64,000 nucleotides of DNA from Burkholderia oklahomensis C6786 (GTDB lineage: Bacteria; Pseudomonadota; Gammaproteobacteria; Burkholderiales; Burkholderiaceae), in assembly GCF_000959365.1 (NCBI RefSeq), contig NZ_CP009556.1, forward strand, positions 1,488,001 through 1,552,000, read 5' to 3'. The notes beneath the pieces are model-generated. The model was given only the letters and a program-made list of their open reading frames with translations, was not told the origin of the DNA and searched no databases. The position numbers and the translations under genes are program-made. Of this stretch, positions 1 through 8,219 are shown one piece after another (the stretch's first letter is position 1; each line of letters starts with the position of its first letter).

Positions 1-256
1 CAAGCCTCGGAGTCGCCCGCCGTGCAGGGCACGCGCCGGGCGACGTAGCGGCACTGTACGTCGACGTGCGCGCCGCGGCCGGCCGCGGTGCGAAGCGACG
101 CAATTGCGTGCGAACGTCGCGGGCGCGATATCGGATACGCGAGTGCGAATACGCGAGCGCGGTTCGCGCACGCCGCCATGCCTTCGCACGCGCCCGGCGC
201 GGTCGCGTGTCGACGCCCGACAATCGGCGTGTCCTTTCCTTGAACCGGAGTCGCCG
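1..256. other. Left-edge stretch without a supported gene
   Basis: I see no convincing gene here. Short open frames exist but they are arginine-rich readings typical of non-coding high-GC sequence. The last few bases carry a GGAG ribosome-binding site for the acetyltransferase that starts at 257. Confidence 0.5.
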
Positions 257-865
257 ATGAACGCCTTCCGTCCGCCCGAGCTGATCGAAACCGAGCGTCT
301 GCGCATGCGCCCGCTCGTCGACGACGACGCACACGAAGCCTTCGACGCGCTGTTCGGCGATCCGGTGACGACGCTCGATCTGCCGTGGCCGATGCATCGC
401 AGCGTCGACGAATCGCGCGCGAGCATCCGCCGTCTCGCCGACGGCTGGCGCAGCGGCGCGTTCTTCAGCTGGGGGCTGTTCGAGAAGCGAAACGGCTGCC
501 TGATCGGCACGCTCGAGATGCACGGCCGTCCGCCGCGCGTCGAGATCGGACTCCTGACGAGCTTCGCGCCGGGGCGCGTGCGGACGCGCGCGTGGTCGGA
601 GATGCTGCGCAAGATCCTCGGCTGGCTGATCGCGCAGCCGGGCGTGTACCGGATCGAGGCGTTCTGCTCGGTGACGGGCAAGGCCGCGCCGTTCATGCCG
701 CGCTTGGGCTTCGTCTGCGAGGGGACCGTGCGGAATTACGAGGCGCGTCCGAATCGCGGGATGAGCGCGGGCGACAGCTATCTGTTCGCGATCACGAAGG
801 CGCCGCGGGCGGTGGACGGAGTCGTGGAGGACGGCGGGGCGGCATCGTCGCGGCGAGCGGCGTGA
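257..865 (+). CDS. GNAT-family N-acetyltransferase (RimJ/RimL-like)
   Basis: A 202-residue protein that opens with the ETERLRMRPL motif typical of RimJ/RimL-type acetyltransferases, which transfer an acetyl group from acetyl-CoA to an amine. The middle (IGTLEMHGRPPRVEIGLL) and the later GFVCEGTVRNYE segment fit the GNAT fold. In this family the latter usually reads lGF..eG.lr. The start at 257 is preceded by GGAG at a 6-base spacing, and upstream codons in the same frame are arginine-rich and unlike protein. The usual acetyl-CoA loop (Q/RxxGxG/A) is weak. The substrate cannot be told from the sequence. Confidence 0.8.
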   Translation: MNAFRPPELIETERLRMRPLVDDDAHEAFDALFGDPVTTLDLPWPMHRSVDESRASIRRLADGWRSGAFFSWGLFEKRNGCLIGTLEMHGRPPRVEIGLLTSFAPGRVRTRAWSEMLRKILGWLIAQPGVYRIEAFCSVTGKAAPFMPRLGFVCEGTVRNYEARPNRGMSAGDSYLFAITKAPRAVDGVVEDGGAASSRRAA

Positions 866-1543
866 ACGGCGGGCCGATGGACGAATCGGTTCGTCCGCTC
901 GGAGAGCATGCCGACTTCCGCTGCGGCCGGTCTGCCGGCGCGGAAGGGATCGGGCGTACGGATGATTTCGAATGACGCGGATGCGTCGTGGCGCCTCGCC
1001 GCCATGGCATCTCGCGGGCCTTCGATGCCGTGCCCGCCGAACTCGAGCCGTCACCGTTTCTCCGCATTCCACTGCCATCGCGCCGGCCCACGTGCGCGTT
1101 TCATCGAACCCGACGCCGCGGCAAGGATCGAGGGTTGACGATGTTCGAACGATCGGCGCTTGCGGTCGAACAGTTCGTCGAGCACCGGATTCACTGGATT
1201 CACTGGATTCACCGGATTCTCGACGCGGGTCAGGGCGTCGTGAGGCGAGGCCGTTCGAGCCGCGTCATATGCGCTGGAATGGCGATTGAGCCGCGACTTC
1301 GCGGCATGGAGCCGAACGTCGTGCCGATCCGAAGCGTCGACACGGGCATTCGCGCAACGCGTCGGGCATCGACTTGCGACATGTTGCGACGCGCATCGTC
1401 GAACCCGAGCGGTCCGGCTTGCCGTGATGCGCCTGATCGCATTCGCGAGCCACGAGCCGCGGACTACGAGCCGCAGACCAAGAGCCAGCCGCCAGCCGTC
1501 AGCCGCCACCGAAAACAACGATCCGCGAACCGAATCCAGGCCC
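866..1543. other. Intergenic stretch with short direct repeats
   Basis: About 680 bases with no believable gene. Overlapping open frames on both strands are arginine/alanine-rich and lack domain-like sequence. It contains a 9-bp tandem repeat at 1187-1222 and degenerate repeats around 1450-1500 (variants of ACGAGCCGC). Confidence 0.5.
1187..1222. repeat. 9-bp tandem repeat, four units
   Basis: Units read GGATTCACT, GGATTCACT, GGATTCACC and GGATTCTCG, head to tail. The array lies in non-coding DNA. A frame through it on the minus strand would read Asn-Pro-Val repeats, but the surrounding frame is not protein-like. Confidence 0.7.
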
Positions 1544-2035
1544 TCAAGCAATCCCGCGCGCATGCGCATGCCGCGTCCACTGATAGCGATCGAGCCGCAG
1601 CAGCTGCGCGATGCGCGCGGCGACGTCGTCGTCGTCGTGACCGCCGACGCCGCCCATCGCGAGCTCGCTCACTTTCAGGAACCGGCCGACGAGCACCGTC
1701 GACGCCCGATCGCCCGACAGCAGCACGGTCTGCGCATAGCGCCGCCAGTCGTCGTCGTGCAGCGCATACAGGCACCAGCTCTGCAGCGCCGCGCACAGCG
1801 GCGTGCCGCGCTCCTGCTCCTCGAGCGTGCGCAGGATGTGCAGCGCGCCGATCCAGTCGCGCCGGCCGATGCGCAGCCGCACGTCGCACAGGTCGACCGC
1901 GGCGTTGCGCGGCTGCATCACGCGCAACGCGAGCAGCAGTTCGTCGAGGTCCGCGTGCGCGCTCGCGCGCAACCCGGCCGAGAAGACCGAGAGCAGCGCG
2001 CGCAACGCGGCCTTGTTGCACGGTTTGATCGCCAT
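1544..2035 (-). CDS. hrpB1: HrpB1/HrpK-family type III secretion protein
   Basis: A 163-residue, helix-rich protein. The stretches LLLALRVMQPRNAAVDLCDV, DWIGALHILRTLEEQ and QSWCLYALHDDDWRRYAQTV match the pattern of the HrpB1/HrpK family: a short TPR-like protein with 'alr.l.P..pelDl' and 'CLyaLgDp.Wr' blocks, found in Ralstonia, Xanthomonas and Burkholderia type III secretion clusters. Its exact job is not settled; family members are needed for secretion and at least one localises to the periplasm. The start at 2035 opens the conserved block; no clear Shine-Dalgarno precedes it, so the start is moderately sure. It is divergent from the harpin-like gene, and a hrpII box in its orientation lies 76 bases upstream. 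Confidence 0.75.
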   Translation of the reverse strand: MAIKPCNKAALRALLSVFSAGLRASAHADLDELLLALRVMQPRNAAVDLCDVRLRIGRRDWIGALHILRTLEEQERGTPLCAALQSWCLYALHDDDWRRYAQTVLLSGDRASTVLVGRFLKVSELAMGGVGGHDDDDVAARIAQLLRLDRYQWTRHAHARGIA

Positions 2036-2110
2036 GTCGGTGCGATGCGATGAGAAGAATGACCCGTCGGCGATGATCGCCGTCGCGCGCGCATGAGCGC
2101 ACGGCGCACG

Positions 2111-2134
2111 CGAAGCGCCGTCGCGCGCGACGAA
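2111..2134 (-). promoter_or_regulatory. hrpII box facing hrpB1
   Basis: On the minus strand this reads TTCG-N16-TTCG (plus strand CGAA at 2111-2114 and at 2131-2134, with 16 bases between). This is the consensus bound by the AraC-type activator HrpB in Ralstonia solanacearum type III secretion promoters. It sits 76 bases upstream of the hrpB1 start, a sensible activator position. The motif is short, so chance matches are possible. Confidence 0.6.
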
Positions 2135-2180
2135 GCGCGGCGCATCGCGCGTCGTCGCCGCGCGATGCGCGCCCGATCGA

Positions 2181-2204
2181 TTCGGCCGCCGCGACGTCGC
2201 TTCG
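2181..2204 (+). promoter_or_regulatory. hrpII box facing the harpin-like gene
   Basis: TTCG at 2181-2184 and TTCG at 2201-2204 are separated by exactly 16 bases, the hrpII consensus. It lies 120 bases upstream of the harpin-like start at 2325. Together with the oppositely oriented box at 2111-2134 it implies co-activation of the divergent pair by a HrpB-type regulator encoded outside the window. Confidence 0.6.
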
Positions 2205-2324
2205 CGCGGCTCGCGGCGCATGCGGGCGCGCTGTCTAAGCTTGTCGACGAACCGCCGGCGCAGGACGGCCGCGCGCGTTCTTTTCCCTTTCCCTCAGTCG
2301 ATTCACATTCATAGCGAGACGATC

Positions 2325-2867
2325 ATGAGCGTTAACAACATTTCGTCGCAGACTCTCAATCCGACGCAATACCAGAGCTCGTCGACGTCGTCGAGCAGCC
2401 GCGATCAGAAGATCGAGGAACTGCTCCACGAAATCGAAGAGCTGCTGATGCAAGACGATTCGGGCGGCGGCGACGACACGAACGTCGGCGGCGATCCGGG
2501 CAACAACACGCCGACCGGCAACAACGGCCCGACGAACAACGTGACCACGCCGACGGACAACAAGCCGGGCCAGGGCCTGCACGACGTGAAGCTGAACACG
2601 AAGGCGGGCGGCGAGGCGCTGCATCTGAAGGAAGACTCGCAGGGCAACCTGTACAACGGCAGCGACAACTCGGTCGGCGTCGTCGACAAGAACGGCAAGG
2701 TCACGCTGAACGCCGGTGCGACGAAGGAGCTCGAGCGCCTCGAGACGGGCGGCAATCCGTTCGTGAACGCGAACGTCGGCAAGCGCGGCGCGGGCGGCAA
2801 CATGGAATTCACGTCCGACGAAGTGACGGTGAGCGTGGGCGACCTGAACCAGAAGGCCGACTTCTGA
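2325..2867 (+). CDS. Harpin-like, probably type III-secreted protein
   Basis: A 180-residue hydrophilic, acidic, cysteine-free protein. Order: a Ser/Gln-rich amino end (about 1-27) suited to a type III export signal, a short amphipathic heptad segment DQKIEELLHEIEELLMQ (about 27-43), a Gly/Asp/Asn/Pro/Thr linker (about 44-90), then a beta-like carboxy half. This composition is like harpins and other HrpB-regulated secreted helpers (PopA, Hpa1 and HrpZ classes), but I cannot match it to one family by motif. Its support as a type III substrate comes from composition, the hrpII box upstream and the divergent hrpB1. The start was chosen at MSVNNISSQ, where the composition changes from arginine-rich to serine/asparagine-rich. 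Confidence 0.65.
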   Translation: MSVNNISSQTLNPTQYQSSSTSSSSRDQKIEELLHEIEELLMQDDSGGGDDTNVGGDPGNNTPTGNNGPTNNVTTPTDNKPGQGLHDVKLNTKAGGEALHLKEDSQGNLYNGSDNSVGVVDKNGKVTLNAGATKELERLETGGNPFVNANVGKRGAGGNMEFTSDEVTVSVGDLNQKADF

Positions 2868-2994
2868 CCGCGCGGGCGGCGCGGCGCGGCGGCACTGGAC
2901 AAGCGCTTTCGAATCGGTACACACTGCGCGCTCGCGCCGCCGCGTCGCGGCCCGTCCAATCATTCGCGGAGCCCAGCGTCCGCCGGAGTCGAAC

Positions 2995-4074
2995 TTGAGC
3001 GCGCCGCACGGAGCCGATGCCCGAATCTTCCAGGTGATGCAGGACCAGCAGGCGTCGGGCATGCTCGCGCTCGACCGCGACGGCGCGATCGTCGCGGCCA
3101 CTGCGCGTGCGCATGCGCTGCTCGGCTGCACGCTGTCCGCCGGGCTGCCGCTGCGGACCGTGCTCGGCGATGCGGCGGGCGCCGATACGGCCGCGCTCTT
3201 CGAGGCGCTCGAGCAAGGACTCGAATTCGAGACCGACGACGCGATCCTGTGGCTCACGCTGCGGCCGGTCGAGCACGATCCGGCGATCGCCGCGACGGTC
3301 ACGGTCGCCGAGGTCACGCCGCTGCGCCGCGCGCTCGACGAGCGCGTCGCGTCGCTGCGCTTTCTTGCGCACGATCTGCGTTCCCCGCAGAATTCGATCC
3401 TCGCGCTGACTCAGCTGCACGACGCCGATCCCGAGGCGTTCGCCGCGTGCGGCGGCCTCGAGCGGATCGCGCAGCTCGCGCGGCACGCGCTGCTGCTCGG
3501 CCAGGACTATCTCGTCGCGTCGGCGGCGGACGATCTCCGGCAGCGCCACTTCGTGCGCTTCGACCTGCGCAAGATGTTGCGCGAACTCGTGCCGAAGCTC
3601 GAAGTGGGCGCCGTCTATCGCGGCGTCGCGCTGCAACTGTGGCTCGACGACGCCGCGCCGCTGTGGTTGCGCGGCGCCCGCGTGTTTGTCGCCCGCGCGT
3701 TGCAGAATCTGATCGACAATGCGGTGCAGGCATCGCGTCAGGGCGCGCGCGTCGAGATCCGGATGCACGTGCGCGACGCGCACGCGGAAGTCACGATCCG
3801 CGATTGGGCGGGCGGCCTGCCGGGCCTCACGCCGGACGGACGGATGACGGATTTCGCGCCGCTCGCGAAGCGCGGCTCGATGGGCTTCGGCCTCGGGCTG
3901 CAGCTCGCGTCGCAGGTGGTCGCCGCGCATGCGGGCACGCTGCACGCCGAATCGAATCGCGGCGTCGGCACGTCGTTCGTGTTGCGTCTGCCGATGCTCG
4001 TGCCGGTCGGCGGCGCGCCGTCGGTGCCGGAAGGCATCGCGCGCTGGCGCGCGAGCGTCGCGCCGGACGGCTGA
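2995..4074 (+). CDS. Sensor histidine kinase
   Basis: A 359-residue kinase. The first ~110 residues look like a PAS-type sensory domain (MLALDRDGAIVAATARA). The phosphoacceptor histidine lies in RFLAHDLRSPQNSI (near residue 125). The ATP-binding half has the N box ALQNLIDNAVQAS and glycine boxes in IRDWAGGLPG and GSMGFGLGLQL. No membrane segment is seen, so it is probably cytoplasmic. I use the TTG at 2995, preceded by GGAG; an ATG at about 3036 is the alternative. The response regulator follows after 55 bases. The signal is unknown; position between the type III and pilus genes suggests it controls one of them, which is inference. Confidence 0.85.
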   Translation: MSAPHGADARIFQVMQDQQASGMLALDRDGAIVAATARAHALLGCTLSAGLPLRTVLGDAAGADTAALFEALEQGLEFETDDAILWLTLRPVEHDPAIAATVTVAEVTPLRRALDERVASLRFLAHDLRSPQNSILALTQLHDADPEAFAACGGLERIAQLARHALLLGQDYLVASAADDLRQRHFVRFDLRKMLRELVPKLEVGAVYRGVALQLWLDDAAPLWLRGARVFVARALQNLIDNAVQASRQGARVEIRMHVRDAHAEVTIRDWAGGLPGLTPDGRMTDFAPLAKRGSMGFGLGLQLASQVVAAHAGTLHAESNRGVGTSFVLRLPMLVPVGGAPSVPEGIARWRASVAPDG

Positions 4075-4129
4075 GCGGCGGCGCGCGCGCTTTTCGCAAT
4101 TTTTCCGCTTGACGACCTACCTTTTCACG

Positions 4130-4879
4130 ATGTCCGAATCGAACATGCAGCGCACCGTGCAGCAGCCCAAGCAGATCGTCGTCGTCGAGGACGATCCGGT
4201 GCAGCGCACGCTGCTCGTCGCCTGGCTCAAGGCCGAGGGCTACCGCGTCGAGGCGTTCGGCGACGGGCTCGAAGCGCGCCGCTTCCTCGGCGACAGCTGG
4301 GCCGATCTGCTCCTGCTCGACTGGGACCTGCCCGGGATGACGGGCGAGCGCCTGCTCGCATGGGTGCGCGGCCGCGCGCGCTCGATCGTGCCCGTGATCT
4401 TCCAGACCGTGCATTCGGACGAAGAAGACATCGTCAAGATTCTCGACGCCGGCGCGGACGACTTCCTCATCAAGCCGCTCGAAAAGCAGACGCTGCTCGC
4501 GCGCGTGCGCGCGCTCCTGCGGCGCTTCGCGGCGCTGTCGGTCGACAGCGGGCGCATGCAGCTCGGCCGCTATGTGCTGTCGCGCGCGACGCTGACCGTG
4601 TCCGACGGCAGCGCGTCGCATCCATTCAGCGCGAAGGAATTCGACATTCTCTGGCATCTGGCCGAGCATCCGGGCACGGTCGTGCAGCGCCAGGACCTGC
4701 TGCGGCTCGTGTGGGGCTCGGAGGCGTCCGCACAGACTCGCTCGGTCGACATGTACGTGAGCCGGCTGCGCGGTCGCCTGAAGGCGGCGGGCATCGGCTG
4801 GAGCGTGCACGCCGCGTACGCGACCGGCTATCGCCTCAATCTGGGCGCGGACGCGGAATCGACGGATCGCGCATCGTGA
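4130..4879 (+). CDS. OmpR-family response regulator
   Basis: A 249-residue regulator with a receiver domain (acidic pair in VVEDDP, phosphoacceptor Asp in LLLDWDLPGMTG, conserved Lys in DFLIKPL) and a carboxy-terminal winged-helix domain (FSAKEFDILWHLAEHPG, then RSVDMYVSRLRGRLK and ATGYRL). It would be phosphorylated by the kinase just upstream and bind DNA. Its TGA overlaps the GTG start of the next gene, so the degenerate secretin is probably translated from the same message. An in-frame ATG at 4145 is a second possible start. Confidence 0.88.
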   Translation: MSESNMQRTVQQPKQIVVVEDDPVQRTLLVAWLKAEGYRVEAFGDGLEARRFLGDSWADLLLLDWDLPGMTGERLLAWVRGRARSIVPVIFQTVHSDEEDIVKILDAGADDFLIKPLEKQTLLARVRALLRRFAALSVDSGRMQLGRYVLSRATLTVSDGSASHPFSAKEFDILWHLAEHPGTVVQRQDLLRLVWGSEASAQTRSVDMYVSRLRGRLKAAGIGWSVHAAYATGYRLNLGADAESTDRAS

Positions 4880-6627
4880 CGCGGCGCGCGGCCGCGTCGG
4901 CTGCCGCCGTTGCGCTCGCGCTCGCGGGCCATGCGCCCGCGCTGCATGCGGTGCCGCTCGCGTGGCCGATCGCGCGCTTCGATTATCGCGTCGGGCGGGT
5001 GAATGCCGCCGACGCATTGAGCGAGCTGAGCCGCCGCTCGGGCGTCGCGATCGACATCGACGCGCGTGTGTCGTGCCGGCTCGACTTGCGCGACGCGCTG
5101 CCGCCGCAGCGCTTCGTCGACTGGGTCGCGCGCACGTGCGGACTCGGGTGGTACTACGACGGCGCGGTGCTGCAGCTCGTCGCGCCCGACGCGTTCGAGC
5201 GCGCGGCGGTGCGGCTCAATTACGCGACGCCGGCCGAGCTGCGCGCGACGCTCGCGCGGCAGCGGATCGTCGATCGGCACTGGCGGCCCGATGGCGACGA
5301 CGCGGCGCGGATCGTGCGCGTCGCCGGTCCGCCGCGCTATGTCGCGCTCGTGCTCGCCGCCGCGCGGGCGCTCGACCGGGCGGCGCAGGCGCGTGTGCCG
5401 ACCGAGACGCGCGCGTTCAAGCTGCGTGCGCGCGCGGCGGCCGATCGCGTCGTGCGCGGCGACGCGGGCGATGCGTCGCTGCCGGGGCTCGCGACGCGGC
5501 TGCGCCGCCGGCTCGAGCAGGACGGCGCCGCGCCGCGCGCGATGCCGGGCGTGCGCGAATTCACGGCGTCGCTGCCGATCGTCGACGCGGATGCATATTC
5601 GAATACCGTGCTGATCCGCGACGTGCCGGCGCGCCTCGCGCGCGATGCGCGGCTCGTCGCGCAGCTCGACACGCTGCCCGCGTCGATACGGGTCGACGCG
5701 TTCGGCGCGACGCTGCAGCCGGCGCAGCTCGATGCGCTGGGGCTGCGCTGGCGCGACGACGCGGGAACGTCCGCGGCGCCGGGCGGAGCCGGCGGCAAGG
5801 ACGATACATTTCGGCTATCCGGTCGAACCGGCTCGTCCGGCGCATCGGGCTTGCCCGGTTCGTCACGCGCGACCGGCGCGGCGAACGCAGCCGCGGCGTC
5901 GGGCCCGCCCGCCGCATCCGGCGCCGTGAACGCAGCCGAGACGTCCAATGCGTCCGCGCCACGCGTCGCGATCGCCACGGACGGCTGCGCGCAGACGCGC
6001 GCACGCATCGCCGAACTCGTCGCGCACGGCGCGGCATCGATCGACGTCGACGGTTCGACGTTGACGTTCCCCGACGGCAGCGCGGACTTCGGGCGTCTGC
6101 GGCAGGCGTTCGTCGCGTCGAACGACGGCGACGCGCCGTCGCTCGACGCGCGGCGAAACGGTTTCGCGATGCGGGTCACGCCGCGCGAGACGGCGCAGGC
6201 GGGCCGCTACGCGCTCGACATGCGGATCGTCGAGCGCTGGGCGGACGGCGACGGTCGCGCGGCGGGCGCTGCGTCGCGCGACAGCACGACGAGCACGACG
6301 AGCACGACGAACACGACGAGCATGACGCTCGCGGCAGGCGAGTGCGCGGCGATCGCGTTGCCGCCCGCGGCCGGGCGCGGCGCGCAGCGGCTCGTCCTGG
6401 TGACGCCGCGCGCGACGCCGGCGGATCCGGCGTCCGCGTCGCCGCCGGCATTGTCGACGGCGCCGGCATCCGCGCCGGGGCGGACCGCGGCGAGAGCGAC
6501 GGCAAAGCCCTCGGCGCGAGCGCCTTCGCCGTTGCCGTCTCACGCGCACCCGCTCGCGGCGCAGCCCGTTTCCCCGAAGCCGGACGGCCTCGGCCTCAGG
6601 ATTCAGACCCGCCTGATCGGTAATTGA
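4876..6627 (+). CDS. Degenerate type III secretin-like protein (SctC paralogue without pore core)
   Basis: A 583-residue protein with a GTG start overlapping the preceding stop (GTGA). After an export-type amino end come N0/N1-like segments (FDYRVGRVNAADALSELSRR, GLGWYYDGAVLQLV, RVAGPPRYVALVL) that align by eye with the intact SctC at 17889-19712 (FGFVWYYDGTVLYVTP, LVAGPPRYVELVT). The block DAYSNTVLIRDVPARLARD parallels TNSILVRDVPEHMAQ of SctC. Beyond that the ring-forming secretin domain is not recognisable: long Ala/Gly/Ser linkers replace it, with only a trace (RLVLVTPRATP) of the terminal RLFLVTPRVIEP. It probably cannot form a pore. It could be a relic or a periplasmic adaptor. The frame is open throughout, so it is not a frameshifted pseudogene. 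Confidence 0.7.
   Translation: MTRRAAASAAAVALALAGHAPALHAVPLAWPIARFDYRVGRVNAADALSELSRRSGVAIDIDARVSCRLDLRDALPPQRFVDWVARTCGLGWYYDGAVLQLVAPDAFERAAVRLNYATPAELRATLARQRIVDRHWRPDGDDAARIVRVAGPPRYVALVLAAARALDRAAQARVPTETRAFKLRARAAADRVVRGDAGDASLPGLATRLRRRLEQDGAAPRAMPGVREFTASLPIVDADAYSNTVLIRDVPARLARDARLVAQLDTLPASIRVDAFGATLQPAQLDALGLRWRDDAGTSAAPGGAGGKDDTFRLSGRTGSSGASGLPGSSRATGAANAAAASGPPAASGAVNAAETSNASAPRVAIATDGCAQTRARIAELVAHGAASIDVDGSTLTFPDGSADFGRLRQAFVASNDGDAPSLDARRNGFAMRVTPRETAQAGRYALDMRIVERWADGDGRAAGAASRDSTTSTTSTTNTTSMTLAAGECAAIALPPAAGRGAQRLVLVTPRATPADPASASPPALSTAPASAPGRTAARATAKPSARAPSPLPSHAHPLAAQPVSPKPDGLGLRIQTRLIGN
6283..6327 (+). repeat. 9-bp coding tandem repeat in the secretin-like gene
   Basis: Five 9-base units (AGCACGACG three times, AACACGACG, AGCATGACG) encode Ser-Thr-Thr, Ser-Thr-Thr, Ser-Thr-Thr, Asn-Thr-Thr, Ser-Met-Thr. 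Unit length keeps the frame, so copy-number change would alter only linker length. Confidence 0.8.
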
Positions 6628-6799
6628 TGCAAAACCGGCCCATTATTGAACGTCAGGCGCGCACGTTTTGGATGCGCCATCACAATCGACTTTTGAAATT
6701 AATGCGGCCAGTCGATTAACACGGAATCCGGCATGTTTATACGATTTTTTTTCGATTTTAGATCGACATATAAAAACGCCCGATCACAGGCATGAGCGG
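6628..6799. other. AT-rich gap between convergent genes
   Basis: The sequence between the secretin-like gene and the convergent PilT-like gene is clearly more AT-rich than its flanks (T-runs near 6746-6760). It may hold termination signals, but I see no clean hairpin plus T-run. Confidence 0.4.
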
Positions 6800-7906
6800 C
6801 TACCGATTAACAATGGACTGCATCATTTCATGCAGTTCGAGCCGATTGTAAGTTGCCCGTAACGCATCCTTCGTCGTGATCCGATTGCGGGCCGCCAGCG
6901 TGGCGAGATCGTCGTTCAGCGAACGCGACATGTTGTCCTCCCGGCGCCGCAGGAAGTCGTTGACGAGGTGCAGCTTGGTCGGATCCGCGATCAGCTTCGC
7001 GACCTGGTTGTTGTTGTTGAACAGCAGCTCGCTCGCGAGCACGAGGCTCTCGCCGTCCGCGCTCGGCACGAGGCTCTGGCAGACGATGCCGATCAGCGAT
7101 TCCGCGAGCGCGACCGCGTGCCGGTCGCGCTGCTCGACCGGAAAGAACGACAGCAGCTTGTTGAGCGCGCTGACCGCGCTGCCCGTGTGCATCGTCGCGA
7201 GCACGAGGTGTCCGGATTCGCCCGCCTGCAGCAGCGTGTCCGCCGTCTGCGCGTCGCGCACCTCGCCGACCATCACGACGTCCGGCTTCTGCCGCAGCGC
7301 CTCGCGCAGCCCGTGCGGAAAATTCGGCGTGTCGGTCGGCACTTCGCGTTGCGAGATGATCGACTGGCGGCGCTCCAGATAGTATTCGATCGGCTCCTCG
7401 ATCGTGACGATATGCGTGTTGCGGGTCGTGTTGATATGCTCGAGCAGCGACGCGATCGTCGTCGTCTTGCCCGAGCCCGTCGGCCCCGTGACGAGGATGA
7501 TGCCCTTCGTGTTGTCGAGCATCGAGCGCACGTAGACGGGCAGGCCGAGTTCCTCGAGCGGCAGCGGCGTGAGCGGCAGCCGGCGCATCGAGATCACGAT
7601 CTTGCGGCCGCCGCCCGCGCGATACACGTGGCAGCGCAGCCGGCAGCGCGTGAGGACGAACGGGCGATCGAGCGTGCCTTGGCGCAGCGCGCTCTCCCAG
7701 TGCTCGTCGATCGCGTCGAGGAGCGGCCGCATGTCGTCGAGCAGCACCGGTTCGTCGCTCGTCTCGATCCAGCCGCGCGGCGTCTTGATCGTGACGGGGC
7801 GATCCTGCTCGATGTGGATATCGGTGAACATCTGCTTCAGGTCGATCAGGCCGAGCACTTCGCCCGCGAGATCGCGCAGCGGGGCGGCGGCGGCATGCTG
7901 GTTCAT
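6800..7906 (-). CDS. pilT: PilT-like type IV pilus retraction ATPase
   Basis: A 368-residue secretion ATPase with the full motif set: Walker A GPTGSGKTTT, Asp box IVTIEEPIEYYLE, Walker B DVVMVGEVRDAQTA and His box LVLATMHTGSA. Length and the GIVCQSL region fit PilT/PilU (retraction) rather than the longer PilB/PilQ extension ATPases; the AIRNLIRE-type PilT tail is absent. It is transcribed away from the pil operon, sharing a ~310-base control region with pilL. R64-type pilus loci do carry a gene called pilT, but that one encodes a lytic transglycosylase; a retraction-type ATPase next to a type IVb locus is less usual and would allow twitching or disassembly. Confidence 0.88.
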   Translation of the reverse strand: MNQHAAAAPLRDLAGEVLGLIDLKQMFTDIHIEQDRPVTIKTPRGWIETSDEPVLLDDMRPLLDAIDEHWESALRQGTLDRPFVLTRCRLRCHVYRAGGGRKIVISMRRLPLTPLPLEELGLPVYVRSMLDNTKGIILVTGPTGSGKTTTIASLLEHINTTRNTHIVTIEEPIEYYLERRQSIISQREVPTDTPNFPHGLREALRQKPDVVMVGEVRDAQTADTLLQAGESGHLVLATMHTGSAVSALNKLLSFFPVEQRDRHAVALAESLIGIVCQSLVPSADGESLVLASELLFNNNNQVAKLIADPTKLHLVNDFLRRREDNMSRSLNDDLATLAARNRITTKDALRATYNRLELHEMMQSIVNR

Positions 7907-8219
7907 CTTGACGATTCGAATGAATGGAATGGGCGGCGCATTGCGCGCGCGGCGAGTGGGAAATTGAATGGTCTATTGAATTTTGCACGTCAACTAGCTT
8001 TTGTCAAACTATTCGGGGTATATTTGCCGCGCAATAATCAATTCAATAATGCGACTGCGTGCGCAGACCTATTATGTAAAGCCGAGGTAATCCCGGGTTC
8101 GGAAAGCCATTTCCGGCCGCGAAGGCGATCCGACGTATCGGACGCGGCATCCGGGAGCGTCGAGCGGCGAAGCGCGGGGGCCACAGGCGCGCGGCAGCAG
8201 TCGAGTAACGAGGAAAATC
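7907..8219. other. Divergent control region between pilT and pilL
   Basis: This holds the promoters of both directions. The centre (about 7960-8080) is AT-rich. The heptamer CAATAAT occurs at 8032-8038 and again at 8044-8050, 12 bases apart. I could not assign a confident -35/-10 pair. A GAGGAAA ribosome-binding site precedes pilL. Confidence 0.4.

Noticed and set aside
1051..1569. A 172-codon minus-strand open frame with Asn-Pro-Val repeats
   Set aside because: The repeats come from the 9-bp DNA repeat; the rest is arginine-rich, and there is no start signal.
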